DNA from: [Enterobacter] lignolyticus SCF1
Lineage (GTDB): Bacteria > Pseudomonadota > Gammaproteobacteria > Enterobacterales > Enterobacteriaceae
NCBI RefSeq assembly: GCF_000164865.1
Contig: NC_014618.1
Span: forward strand, 4,278,001 to 4,342,000
Direction: 5' to 3'
DNA length: 64,000 nt
Position 1 is the first letter of the stretch. Each line of letters opens with the position of its first letter. The notes beneath the pieces were generated by a model. It was given only the letters and a program-made list of their open reading frames with translations. It made no database searches and was not told the origin of the DNA. The position numbers were made by a program, and so were the translations under genes. Positions 53,401-60,298 of the stretch are shown here, piece by piece.

Positions 53401-56135
53401 CGCGCATTCCCCTGCGCGACAATGCGCCCGCCGTTGCGGTTATCCAGCGCATTTGCGGTGACGGTGGCATCTGTACCTGCCCCCAGCGTGCCGCCCTGGT
53501 TATTCAGGTCGGCGCTGTTCACGGTCAGTGCAGCCAGACTGTAAAGCGTGCCGTGCTGATTATTGAGCGCATGGCCCTGGGTGTTGAGCGTGATCCCGTT
53601 GCCCTGCACGATCCCGTTCTGGTTGTCCAAATCGCTCACCGTAGAGATATCGGCAGCGCCCTGCGCCACAATTTGTCCGTGCTGGTTGGCAAGCAGGGTA
53701 TTCAGCAGCGAGAGACTTTTTCCGGCGAGCAGCAGGCCTGAGGTGTTATCAACCGAGGACGATGTTATCGTCAGACTCCCACGGGCGCTGATACCGCCCT
53801 GGTCGACGGTGCCGGTGTTGCTGAGACTCTTCACGGCGAGCATCATATCGTCGCCGCTCTGAAGCTGACCTCCGGTATCATTTTTCAGCGTATCCGCCTG
53901 CAAATCCAACACTGACTGCACCGCAATTTGCCCGGCGCGGTTTCCCACAGCGAGGGCCACGATACGCGCGCTGCCGTTCGTCAGCAGTTTACCCTGGTCG
54001 TTGAGCAGCGTTTGCGCCTTCAGCTGCATATCGCCATCAGCACCCATGACGCCGCTTGCGCTGTTATCCAGCGTGTCGCTCAGCGAAAACTGCAGGTTAT
54101 CACCGGCTTTGATGACACCCGCCTGGTTAATCAGGTTGTTGGCATTCAGGGTAAAAAGACCGCCCGCGCCAAGAATGCCGGACTGATTCAGGACATCCGT
54201 AGTCTTGATACCCAGGCGGCCGCTGCTGGCAATTTTACCCTGGCGGTTATCCAGCCCCTCATTCAGCAGCAGCTGCATATCGCCGCCAGTGCCTATGTTG
54301 CCGAGCGTGTTATTGAGTGAGGCGGTCTGCAGGGAGAACGTCCCTGTACCCGCCAGCGTGCCGCCCGCATTATTGAACGTCTCAGAGGTGGCAGCCATAT
54401 CACCGGCGGTTTGAATGGTCCCTGAACGGTTATCCACGGCCTGCTGTGCCGCCAGGCTCAGTTTGCCCTTACCCGCATGGGTGATTTCACCGCTGGTGTT
54501 GTTAAGGGTATTGGCGCTCAGGGTCAGGTTGTTGCTGTTACTGCGAATTTTACCGCCCTGATTATCGAGATTTCCGGCCGGATTCAGCGTCAGATCGTCT
54601 TCACCGAGCTGCGTTATCGTACCGCTGCGGTTGCTGAGGTCGCGTGATGACAGCGTCAGTTTGTCCGCCGTCAACGCGCCGCCATCGTTGTTAAAGGCCG
54701 ATGTGGTGTGCGCCGTCAGCCCTTTTTGGGCATCAACGGTGGCTCCGGCTGTCGAGAGCGGGCCGCTCCGGGCTTCCAGTACTACGGATTGCGCCGCCGT
54801 CTGGCTGCCGCTGATGTCGATGCCATCGCCTGCCGCCTGAATATTTCCGCCCGCCAGCGTCTGCCCGTGGGCCTCAAGCGGGCCGGTGGTGGTCAGCGTG
54901 ATATCGCCTGGTTTTGTTAACCTGCCACCGTCATCCACACCAGCGGCAATCAGGCTGTCCTTCGTGCTGGTAAGCGTTTTCGCCGTGGCTGTCAGCGAAC
55001 CGCCGCTCACCAGGGTGCCACTGTGACTGAGGTTGCCGTCGCTGCTGAGCGTCAGTTGTCCGTTACTGTGCAATTTGCCGCTGTTGACGATATCGCTGCG
55101 GCTGGTGATTTGGGTGTCAGCTGCACTACTGACCAGCCCGCTGTTCTCAATGCGTCCGTCGGCGGTTAGCACGACATTACCTGCCGTGGCGCCAATTTTC
55201 CCGGCGTTATGGACCCCCACCCCCTGTTCGGTGCCCGTCAGACGGATTTTCCCGGCATACATGCCGCCGAGGGCGGAAACGTCCAGCGCCATTTCCGGCT
55301 TCTGGCTGCCATCATCGGCAAGTTTTGTGATGGTGGCATGGGCGGCATCCACCTGGTTGCGGCCGGTGGTGACCTTCAGGTCGTTCGCCCGGATGCCCGC
55401 ATTAACCTTCACGCTGCGGGCAATGATATCGGTGTAATCAGATTCTTTGCTGTCAAGGCCGCCGCCGGTAATGGTGATGTTGCCACCATTCACCTGGTAA
55501 CCGGTCAGATTGCCGTCGCTGAACTGCGGTCTCCCGGTGGTCAGCGTCGCGCGATTGGCATTAATAAACCCACAACCATCACAGCTGATGCCGGAGGGGT
55601 TAGCAATGACCACCTGCGCTTTTTGTCCGGCCACTTCAAGGTAACCATTGAGTCGGCTCGGATCACGTGAATTGACTTCGTTAAGGATAACTTTGGCTTC
55701 ACCTTTCACCAGATTCGGGTTACCCGCCACCATCCCGGCAAGCTGCGTGTTCGTATTGGCGTGACTGTTGTTAAGAACCGCGCCTTTACTGTCCACATCA
55801 AACTGACTGTAGGTGTTACGGGAAACGCCTGCGGCGCTCGGCGTCTGAATGTTGACCTGCGGGAGCCCGCTGGCCGTGTTGAGTATCTGCGGTTGCTGGT
55901 TACCGGGGGCGCTCTTGTCCGCCACTATTCCCGCCATGGCCGGCGTGATTGCCGCCAGACAGAGCAAAATACCAAACGTCAGTGGTGTCAGCGTTGCCGT
56001 GAGGGCGGCACCTGGTTTGCTGTCTGCCCCCGATGAGGGAGAAACGCCAGCGCGGTGGGAACGGGTGATGTCCGCAACAACCATCAACATGCCGCGCGCT
56101 TTGTTAAACACGATACGATAGAAAAGTTTATTCAT
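47481..56135 (-). CDS. cdiA: CdiA contact-dependent inhibition toxin/filamentous haemagglutinin
   Basis: This 2884-aa secreted stick protein has an extended signal region (MNKLFYRIVFNKARGMLMVV). The TPS secretion domain (about 70-310) has GNPNLVKG and NPSGISCDGCGFIN. FHA-type repeats (N/G-rich, about 310-1230) lead to a divergent central region that probably holds receptor binding (about 1240-1480). A second repeat block (about 1560-2450) and the pretoxin domain end at VENN (2666-2669, DNA 48140-48129). The 219-residue tip is glycine-rich (AIIGGWVNVISAGNGVVG; GAGSFVGYGIG) and ends LPSSFGDISSSFSSEYGGK. No nuclease motif is seen; membrane action is inferred. The frame is intact. Confidence 0.95.
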   Translation of the reverse strand: MNKLFYRIVFNKARGMLMVVADITRSHRAGVSPSSGADSKPGAALTATLTPLTFGILLCLAAITPAMAGIVADKSAPGNQQPQILNTASGLPQVNIQTPSAAGVSRNTYSQFDVDSKGAVLNNSHANTNTQLAGMVAGNPNLVKGEAKVILNEVNSRDPSRLNGYLEVAGQKAQVVIANPSGISCDGCGFINANRATLTTGRPQFSDGNLTGYQVNGGNITITGGGLDSKESDYTDIIARSVKVNAGIRANDLKVTTGRNQVDAAHATITKLADDGSQKPEMALDVSALGGMYAGKIRLTGTEQGVGVHNAGKIGATAGNVVLTADGRIENSGLVSSAADTQITSRSDIVNSGKLHSNGQLTLSSDGNLSHSGTLVSGGSLTATAKTLTSTKDSLIAAGVDDGGRLTKPGDITLTTTGPLEAHGQTLAGGNIQAAGDGIDISGSQTAAQSVVLEARSGPLSTAGATVDAQKGLTAHTTSAFNNDGGALTADKLTLSSRDLSNRSGTITQLGEDDLTLNPAGNLDNQGGKIRSNSNNLTLSANTLNNTSGEITHAGKGKLSLAAQQAVDNRSGTIQTAGDMAATSETFNNAGGTLAGTGTFSLQTASLNNTLGNIGTGGDMQLLLNEGLDNRQGKIASSGRLGIKTTDVLNQSGILGAGGLFTLNANNLINQAGVIKAGDNLQFSLSDTLDNSASGVMGADGDMQLKAQTLLNDQGKLLTNGSARIVALAVGNRAGQIAVQSVLDLQADTLKNDTGGQLQSGDDMMLAVKSLSNTGTVDQGGISARGSLTITSSSVDNTSGLLLAGKSLSLLNTLLANQHGQIVAQGAADISTVSDLDNQNGIVQGNGITLNTQGHALNNQHGTLYSLAALTVNSADLNNQGGTLGAGTDATVTANALDNRNGGRIVAQGNARLSAQSLQNQQGQIQSAGDLWLNIVSRLNNQNGLLRSGATTTLAAQQLDNSATQGNNQGIEGQTVNITSGTFNNQSGSLLANDGMTLNVAGQLDNRSGLMSAGNTFTMDGRALQLTNTGGTASAGSLLALNALSLTGDGQLLSSGDMAITSQQGMSNWGKLIANNNLSLTTGGNITNSGQLLAGNILNIHGNSLTNLQAGEINGGTDRLYFSGSITNYGLIDGGLTWLETGTLANTGTGRIYGDSIGVNVATFNNLAAGGVAPVLAGRQQVNIGAQTLNNDGHALIYSDGTLAVGGALAADGTVIGRAGVINNHSATMESAGDMVLNVSQLNNINDHFSTELVTVSVIDKLVYQWRGTMYDTADYNIHLDKDETWIICIEGVTCHSTNKGDNFNEYRYTETTQETQVKESDPAKLLAGGHLTINGNTVTNDNSEIVAGGTLAVNATTVNNVQAEGQRIITDKGTLKHYWRDSQKGGDKPGIDTSKYTPPTIIQTISLSPGRMGENSSFSGSGENIDAQGNRNTDVKTGGAGSTDTGVNGSGRAPVAPRPGARFDVVPVNGDDGTVIRTVMPDTRLPDNSLFNVITDNNSSYLIQTDPRFTNNRRWLASDYMQDKLGLDQTMKRLGDGYYEQRLVREQIIALSGMRYLDGFSSDEDEYQALMDNGLAFNDQYHLTPGVALTAEQMAKLTKPIVWLVNTTIAMPDGSRQTVLVPQVYAPVKPGDLNASGALMSGGNIAMHLAGDLNNSGVIGGRKATVITAENILNNAGTLQGADVSLNARNDITSIGGSLLGLDSLVANAGRDINLTTTTRSSTSSNATSQFSRTSLDKVASITVLNDNSTLVINAGRDANLTAAQVVNAGNDSQTLIAAGRNVNLNTVTTASQDDVAWDKDNTLHQANSHETGTRIAGSGSVSVAAGQDINARAVSVNAGDALNLAAGHDISIVSGTDHNDVDERHKKTGTSGMLSSTTTTTRDAFSRDTAQASQLSGNTVSINGGHDVLIKGSDVAGTQDVTLHGGHDVTITAADERNQETHVKQQTTSGLTGTGGIGVSYGTQDLKVTDTLSENTHRGSTVGSSDGNLSVSAGNNLAAINSDLIAGRDVLLKGKNVSILAAQDESTATHKVEQKTSGLTLALSGAAGSALNTAVTTAKQSQDESNSRIAALQATKAALSGVQAGQAVALDQAQGADPKNDNAIGVTLSYGSQSSKSEQTQTSTTSRGSSVTAGHNLNIQASDGDISVQGSQLQAGNNAVLDASRDIILKSGENTSALTGKNESKGGTAGIGIGAGSGGWGIQISASVNSASGKESGSGLTHTESTLTAGNTVTMKSGRDTLMTGAQVSGDSVKVKVGRDLIMTSEQDSDNYDSKQQSASAGGSFNIGSMTGSANISLSQDKMHSNWKSVQEQTGIQAGQGGFDITVGNHTQLNGATIASTAPGDKNSLDTGTLGWRDIHNQADYKVEHAGVGLSTGGSIGSQFAGNAANGLLSGLNGSGHDEGTTHAAIGEGTVTLRNKDSQTQNIADLSRDTAGANGSIGQIFDKEKEQDRIRETQLISEIGTQAGDIATTQGALQGLKAQKDPQKLAEARAQLEREGKPFTDADVAQQAYNNAMAQWGTGSAVQMGIQGATAALSGLANGNLAGAIAGASAPVLADIIGHHAGIDNNTEAKAIAHAVLGGVVAELNGGSALAGAAGAASGELAAGAIAKVLYPDIDTKNLSQSQKDTVTALATVAAGMVGGIMGGDTSGAMSGAQAGKNAVENNLLGTEIDQAKAAQAHGADVLSCNDAPGGEACKRGEAVNKAYAGALATGSVALLPGGAQAMWGLGAGANAGINYLTEGTIDPTTAIIGGWVNVISAGNGVVGTVGWNAAGGALGNWLEGKDPTSGALINGAGSFVGYGIGNGIKWGVNTGANWWKGGWDPKFNADLRQFTEVKGEYGLSKEMIPSKLPSSFGDISSSFSSEYGGKKFEPFIEDKLK

Positions 56136-56191
56136 TGCCGTGACTCACTGTCATCCGTTGACCGCCGCTGCGTGCGGTGAATTATCCAGAG

Positions 56192-56224
56192 AAAACAAAA
56201 CACGCCCTGCAAGGGCGTGTAAAA
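56192..56224 (-). terminator. Hairpin terminator between the ail-like gene and cdiA
   Basis: ACACGCCCT and AGGGCGTGT form a perfect 9-bp stem with loop GCA. On the minus strand it is followed by TTTTGTTTTC. It lies 14 bp past the ail-like stop and about 57 bp before cdiA, so it could limit cdiA transcription from the upstream operon. Confidence 0.75.
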
Positions 56225-56233
56225 TCGGAGGGA

Positions 56234-56776
56234 TCAGAAGCGATAGCCAACGCCCACGCTGAAGCCATTAATGGCGTGTGTTTTACCCCAGTAATCTGCG
56301 TTGGTGCCTTCGTAACCGACATTCAAAGACAGGTTCTCTACCGGGTTAAACATCACGCCTGCGCCCCAGGCCAGGGAGGTGACATTCTCAGAATGTTCGC
56401 CGCTGTAGCCGCCGTCATAACGAATGTGTTCTTTCACATCCGTGTTCGCGAAGCCCAGTGCGCCGTACAGGCTGGCCCAGTCATTAATACGCCAGGTCGG
56501 TCCTGCCATGAGTGAATAATATTTTTCTTTGACGTCAGATTTGTAGAATCCGCCACGCACCGTTTCATCCCCTTCCATCCAGGTGAATGACCCCATCAGC
56601 CCCCAGGATGAATTAAACTCATAGCGATACTGGAGATTGACCCCGTTCAGGTCATTTGCGTCTTCAATGCTGCTATGCGCCCATCCGATGCTAACGGTCT
56701 GGCTTTCTGCCATTGCGCTCTGTCCACCCAGAAAACTTCCGGCCAGAATAAGTGCTGCCGCTGCGGTTTTTTTCAT
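56234..56776 (-). CDS. Ail/OmpX-family outer-membrane protein in the CDI operon
   Basis: The 180-aa product has a signal peptide (MKKTAAAALILAGSFLGGQS, cut near AMA-ES). It has eight alternating amphipathic strands and ends in an aromatic (SVGVGYRF), as in the Ail/Lom/OmpX/PagC barrels. The start at 56776 is preferred: AAGGGA lies 6 bases before it, whereas the ATG two codons earlier is too close. It sits between cdiC and cdiA. A role in adhesion, serum resistance or helping CdiA display is possible but unproven. Confidence 0.85.
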   Translation of the reverse strand: MKKTAAAALILAGSFLGGQSAMAESQTVSIGWAHSSIEDANDLNGVNLQYRYEFNSSWGLMGSFTWMEGDETVRGGFYKSDVKEKYYSLMAGPTWRINDWASLYGALGFANTDVKEHIRYDGGYSGEHSENVTSLAWGAGVMFNPVENLSLNVGYEGTNADYWGKTHAINGFSVGVGYRF

Positions 56777-56827
56777 TTTCATTCCCTTACACGTTAATGG
56801 GCAGCCTGTTGCTACCCGTGAGTAAAC

Positions 56828-57355
56828 TCAGCATTCCTGAAGGTCTGCCGGAAGCGGATGTGCGTTACGCCAGACCGCCATGTCCGGTCGTGAGATGTTC
56901 CGTCCCTGAAACCGTTTGACGCGCATCCCTCTGTCCGCGCCGTGATGCCATAATGCGCGGAAGCAGCTATCCGGAAACAATTCGTTCAGAACCAGTTGCG
57001 CCATCTGCCGGGTATCCCCAAAGGGCGCAATCCAGTCAATGACCCACATTCGGTTACCACTGCGCCAGTCTGATTCAGGTAACAGCAGGCGATGCGCCAT
57101 CAGATAGCGTCGTTCAGCCTCTTCATTGAACCAGGCCCAGCTCATAAAGAACGCAGGTTTATCGTCCCTAAACGCCAGCGCATACTGGCGCGCTTTAATC
57201 ACCGGCAGCAGTGACGTTGGCAGCGTCTCCAGCGGTGCGCCTTTATGGCGCGCGGAGTGCATCCACAGCCAGACGCTGGCCCCCAGCACTTCGGCTTCAT
57301 TCACGCTACCGCCCAGCACCAGCGGGCACTGTACGGTGAATCCGTTCCATTTCAT
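56828..57355 (-). CDS. cdiC: CdiC, HlyC-type toxin-activating lysine acyltransferase
   Basis: HlyC-family enzymes move fatty acids from acyl-ACP to lysines of a partner toxin. The 175-aa product has WLWMHSARHKGAPLETLP with the catalytic His (His37), LPVIKARQYAL, and IDWIAPFGDT with the conserved Asp (107). Its ATG shares a base with the cdiB stop (TAATG), so it is translated with cdiB. The likely substrate is the CdiA encoded downstream, perhaps in its central or tip region. Confidence 0.9.
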   Translation of the reverse strand: MKWNGFTVQCPLVLGGSVNEAEVLGASVWLWMHSARHKGAPLETLPTSLLPVIKARQYALAFRDDKPAFFMSWAWFNEEAERRYLMAHRLLLPESDWRSGNRMWVIDWIAPFGDTRQMAQLVLNELFPDSCFRALWHHGADRGMRVKRFQGRNISRPDMAVWRNAHPLPADLQEC

Positions 57356-59034
57356 TAATAACTCCAGCTAAGGCTGAATCCGGTCGTCACAGGGTCCGTT
57401 TTGAAGCCATCGGGTTTTGACAGCGGAATACCGGCAAACAGGTCATAGCTGGCCCGGAGGAACTGGCCGCGCAGCCCCATTACTCCACCAGCCAGGTGTT
57501 TACCGACCAGCGTTTCACTGCCGCTGCCGCCGACTTCGCCGTAATCCGCGCCGAGGTACAGTTCCTGCGCGGGTACAGGGGTAGCCCAGGCAATATCGTT
57601 ACGCACATACCAACCGTGGCTGGCGGTCAGGGTGCGCTCGCCGTCAAAACCGCGCACCGTCCAGCGGTTGCCGATAGAAAACATCTCCGGCGGAGTCAGT
57701 GGGGTATTGCTGACCTGACGCTGGTACTGAGTGTTAAAGCGAAAGTTCTGATGGCCCAATGTGAACGGGAGGTTCAGGTTCGCATTCAGCTGCAAAATTT
57801 TGCTGAGTGCGGTGGCGTAGCCGAAATACTCTTCCGGCGCCGGTTGCGCGCCAAACCAGCGGGTGCCGCGCTGATAGCTGACACCCGCATCCAGCGTGGC
57901 GCTGCCGATGTAGTGGCGGTGTTTCAGGCCAAGCTTCCAGGCGGCGGTCTGGCGTCGCTGCACTTCGACTTCGGTATCGTTAATGTAGTTACGCTGTTCG
58001 CGGGTGATAACGTCGGCGCTGAGGGTCGTTTTCTGACTGCCGCTGCGGTGCAGAATGCGGCTCAGCTGAAAATCAATGTTCTTGCTGCTGCCGCTGTACT
58101 GGTAGTCGCCGTTAAGCCCGGCGACGGTCTGAACGTAGTCATAATGACTGGCGGTGATCCCCGCCTGCCAGTAACCAAACGGTACCGAGTAGTGCCCGGT
58201 CAGGCTTTGTGATTTTTTGCCACCGTTGCCGTCAAGGTTATGCGAGCCGGAAAGATAAAACAGGTCGCTCAGTGACAGTGGGTTATCCAGCGACAGCGTA
58301 AGATTGCCCTGATACTCGCCGGTGGACTGCGAGCCAGAGTCGTCCAGTGAGGCATCCACGCGCCAGATGCGTTCCTGATGGCGGGAAATCACGATATCGC
58401 TCTCGCCGGGCTGCTCACCCGGAACAACCTCCATGCTCGTCTGCACGGTGGGCAGGCGTTGCAAGTTTTCCAGTCCCTGCTCGATATCCCGCAGATCCAG
58501 CACATCGCCGCCGTGCGCCGGAAACGCGCTATACAGGGTGGCGTACTTATCACTCTCATCCGTCAGACGAACCTGACGCACATAGCCCGGCATCACCACC
58601 AGACGCAGCACGCCGCTGTTTAAGTCCTGCTGAGGCGCCAGCACGCGGGTGGTGACATAGCCATGGCCAATCAGCGTGTTCTGCAGCCGTCCCATCAGGA
58701 GGTTAATCCCTTTTGCGCCGAGACAGTGGCCGCGGGCTGTGTCCGCCTGGCGCTGCAACGGCAGCCAATGGGGTAACGCCTTCGTACCGCTCAGCACAAC
58801 CTGAGAAAGCGTAAAACAGGGCTTTTCATCCGGAAAACCAGACGCAGATAACGCGGAACGAGGTTCCGGAGAAAGGCGGACATCAGGGGCAACAGGCGTG
58901 ACCTGCTGTTCCTGTGCTTTCTGCCGCTGCTGCTGGTTCAGAAATTGCTGATTGGTATCGTGTTGAGGCAAAGGCGCTGCAAAAACAGTCGGGCTCAGGG
59001 CCAGAGATGTTAGCACCGGGATTAAACTTTTCAT
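57355..59034 (-). CDS. cdiB: CdiB two-partner secretion transporter
   Basis: CdiB is the Omp85/TpsB outer-membrane pore that exports CdiA. The 559-aa protein has a signal peptide (MKSLIPVLTSLALSPTVFA) and a Gln-rich plug-helix linker. Two POTRA domains (about 70-220) include CLGAKGINLLMGRLQNTLIGHG. The 16-strand barrel has the VRGFDGERTL motif for the L6 loop and a terminal aromatic (SLSWSY). It is the first gene of the cdiB-cdiC-ail-cdiA-cdiI series. Confidence 0.95.
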   Translation of the reverse strand: MKSLIPVLTSLALSPTVFAAPLPQHDTNQQFLNQQQRQKAQEQQVTPVAPDVRLSPEPRSALSASGFPDEKPCFTLSQVVLSGTKALPHWLPLQRQADTARGHCLGAKGINLLMGRLQNTLIGHGYVTTRVLAPQQDLNSGVLRLVVMPGYVRQVRLTDESDKYATLYSAFPAHGGDVLDLRDIEQGLENLQRLPTVQTSMEVVPGEQPGESDIVISRHQERIWRVDASLDDSGSQSTGEYQGNLTLSLDNPLSLSDLFYLSGSHNLDGNGGKKSQSLTGHYSVPFGYWQAGITASHYDYVQTVAGLNGDYQYSGSSKNIDFQLSRILHRSGSQKTTLSADVITREQRNYINDTEVEVQRRQTAAWKLGLKHRHYIGSATLDAGVSYQRGTRWFGAQPAPEEYFGYATALSKILQLNANLNLPFTLGHQNFRFNTQYQRQVSNTPLTPPEMFSIGNRWTVRGFDGERTLTASHGWYVRNDIAWATPVPAQELYLGADYGEVGGSGSETLVGKHLAGGVMGLRGQFLRASYDLFAGIPLSKPDGFKTDPVTTGFSLSWSY

Positions 59035-59083
59035 CCGTGATCCGGCAGGTTACTTGTGATAATCTTTGTTTATAAAAATGACA

Positions 59084-59123
59084 TTTACTTACATTTCCAG
59101 AACATTAGAACACAGTAAGTAAA
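59084..59123. promoter_or_regulatory. Inverted repeat upstream of cdiB
   Basis: TTTACTTAC (59084-59092) and GTAAGTAAA (59115-59123) form a perfect 9-base inverted repeat with a 22-base centre, in the A+T-rich leader about 50 bp before the cdiB start. It could be a regulator site. A TATAAA at about 59070-59075 on the minus strand could be a -10. The rest of the 373-bp gap up to 59407 shows nothing I can name. Confidence 0.45.
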
Positions 59124-59407
59124 AAAGTGTAAACACAGGACGCTTACAACGATTCATTTTCAGAATTTTCTCATTCCATTCCTGGCTTTAAGTAAAATTC
59201 GCGGCGTTCGCTGCTGCGGGATAATTTACCGGGTGAGATATCGGACGCTGATGCAATATCAGATCCGCACACAACGGGGAGGGGAGAAAAGCGGATAAAA
59301 GATGAGCGTATCGGGTGCGCGCAGGTAAAATGGGAAGACAAGTTTGTCTCATGGCATGTTAAGCAAACTGCGTTAGCTCACAGGGCGGTTTTTTGCTTTT
59401 TATCGCT

Positions 59408-60052
59408 TCACACCGCCCCCGCCGCCGCACTCAAAAAATAAACCGGCACCCGCCGGGTTGTTCCCGTGAGATTATCGGTAGCGTCAATCTCTGCCGTCAC
59501 AATGCGCATCCCTGACTTGCGCAGCCGGGACACTTCTGCCGCAATACGCTGAATCCCAAACCAGAAAAGAGCGTCAAGCGCCGTCACCTGCAGCCCGCTT
59601 TCCAGCGCCAGCCTGAGACGTTCGCGCGGCGCTTTCGCCTCTTTCGCGATCTGCTGATAGGGCGCCGCCGCTGCCCCTGCCGAATCCACCCGCCGGATGC
59701 GGGTCGCTAAACGGTACTGAAAGGTATCGGGAACGTCGCCTAAATCCGCCTTAAGGCTCCAGACGCAGCCAAACCGCTTGCCGTTGAAGATGGCGTCTTT
59801 CTGGTTAAGCTGCATCTCTTCACGCAGCCCGGCAATCAGCTGCGGAGTGCGAATCAACAGCAGGCGAAAGGGGAGCTCAAAGCTGGTCACATAGTCCACA
59901 TTCAGCAGCGCAAGGCGTAAACGCGCCTCCGCCCCGGCGCGTAGCTGGCGGCATTCCTCCAGCACTTCCGCCCACTGATGCGCGACGCGGGAGGATTCAT
60001 CTACCGCCGCAAAATGATACTTCTCAATCTGGTAGTCGATATTGCCGGTCAT
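59408..60052 (-). CDS. Uncharacterised protein with possible C-terminal helix-turn-helix
   Basis: I do not recognise this 214-aa protein with certainty. It is Arg/Ala/Leu-rich and has no signal or membrane segment. The last 60 residues (VTALDALFWFGIQRIAAEVS, then RLRKSGMRI and TRRVPVYFL) look like a winged-helix module of the kind that precedes a beta wing. The N-terminal half has GKRFGCVWSLKADLGDVPDT. It stands alone between the CDI locus and the PTS regulator. It may mark the right edge of the island or belong to the native flank. Confidence 0.6.
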   Translation of the reverse strand: MTGNIDYQIEKYHFAAVDESSRVAHQWAEVLEECRQLRAGAEARLRLALLNVDYVTSFELPFRLLLIRTPQLIAGLREEMQLNQKDAIFNGKRFGCVWSLKADLGDVPDTFQYRLATRIRRVDSAGAAAAPYQQIAKEAKAPRERLRLALESGLQVTALDALFWFGIQRIAAEVSRLRKSGMRIVTAEIDATDNLTGTTRRVPVYFLSAAAGAV

Positions 60053-60298
60053 GCTGATATCTCGTCTGATTGCCCGTAAGCCACTATATCAACAATGAAA
60101 GACAAGCAAAAAGCGCTGTACAGAACATGTGCGTGAGTTATCAGACGCGCCGCAGTACAACTCTGCAATGAATCTCGCAAAATTCTTAGCGCGGTGGATT
60201 AATGCGGGCAGTGCGGTATTCATTTTGCGCTATTCCTGTTCTGATAGAGCCCTGAAACCCTGCCGGGATAACCATCTGGACAAAAGGGAGCTCCGCCC

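Larger units (their letters stand above)
40133..59407. other. Accessory island: CDI locus with orphan toxin/immunity cassette array
   Basis: Everything from the end of tRNA-Phe to about 59.4 kb is absent from the E. coli order. It is on the minus strand, and much of it is visibly richer in A+T than its surroundings, especially 40.4-47.5 kb. It contains one full CDI operon (cdiB, cdiC, an ail-like gene, cdiA, cdiI) and a descending series of toxin-tip/immunity fragments toward the tRNA. No integrase gene and no second copy of the tRNA 3' end were seen, so the mobile origin is inferred only from position. The right boundary is approximate. Confidence 0.75.

Noticed and set aside
53000..55400. 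Tandem-repeat or CRISPR-like periodicity
   Set aside because: The periodicity is protein-level FHA repeats of about 20 residues in cdiA. There are no identical direct repeats with unique spacers anywhere in the window.
59376..59400. Candidate right-end attachment repeat of tRNA-Phe near 59.4 kb
   Set aside because: The sequence there (GGCGGTTTTTTGC) shares only the general look of the tRNA terminator, not the tRNA 3' end.
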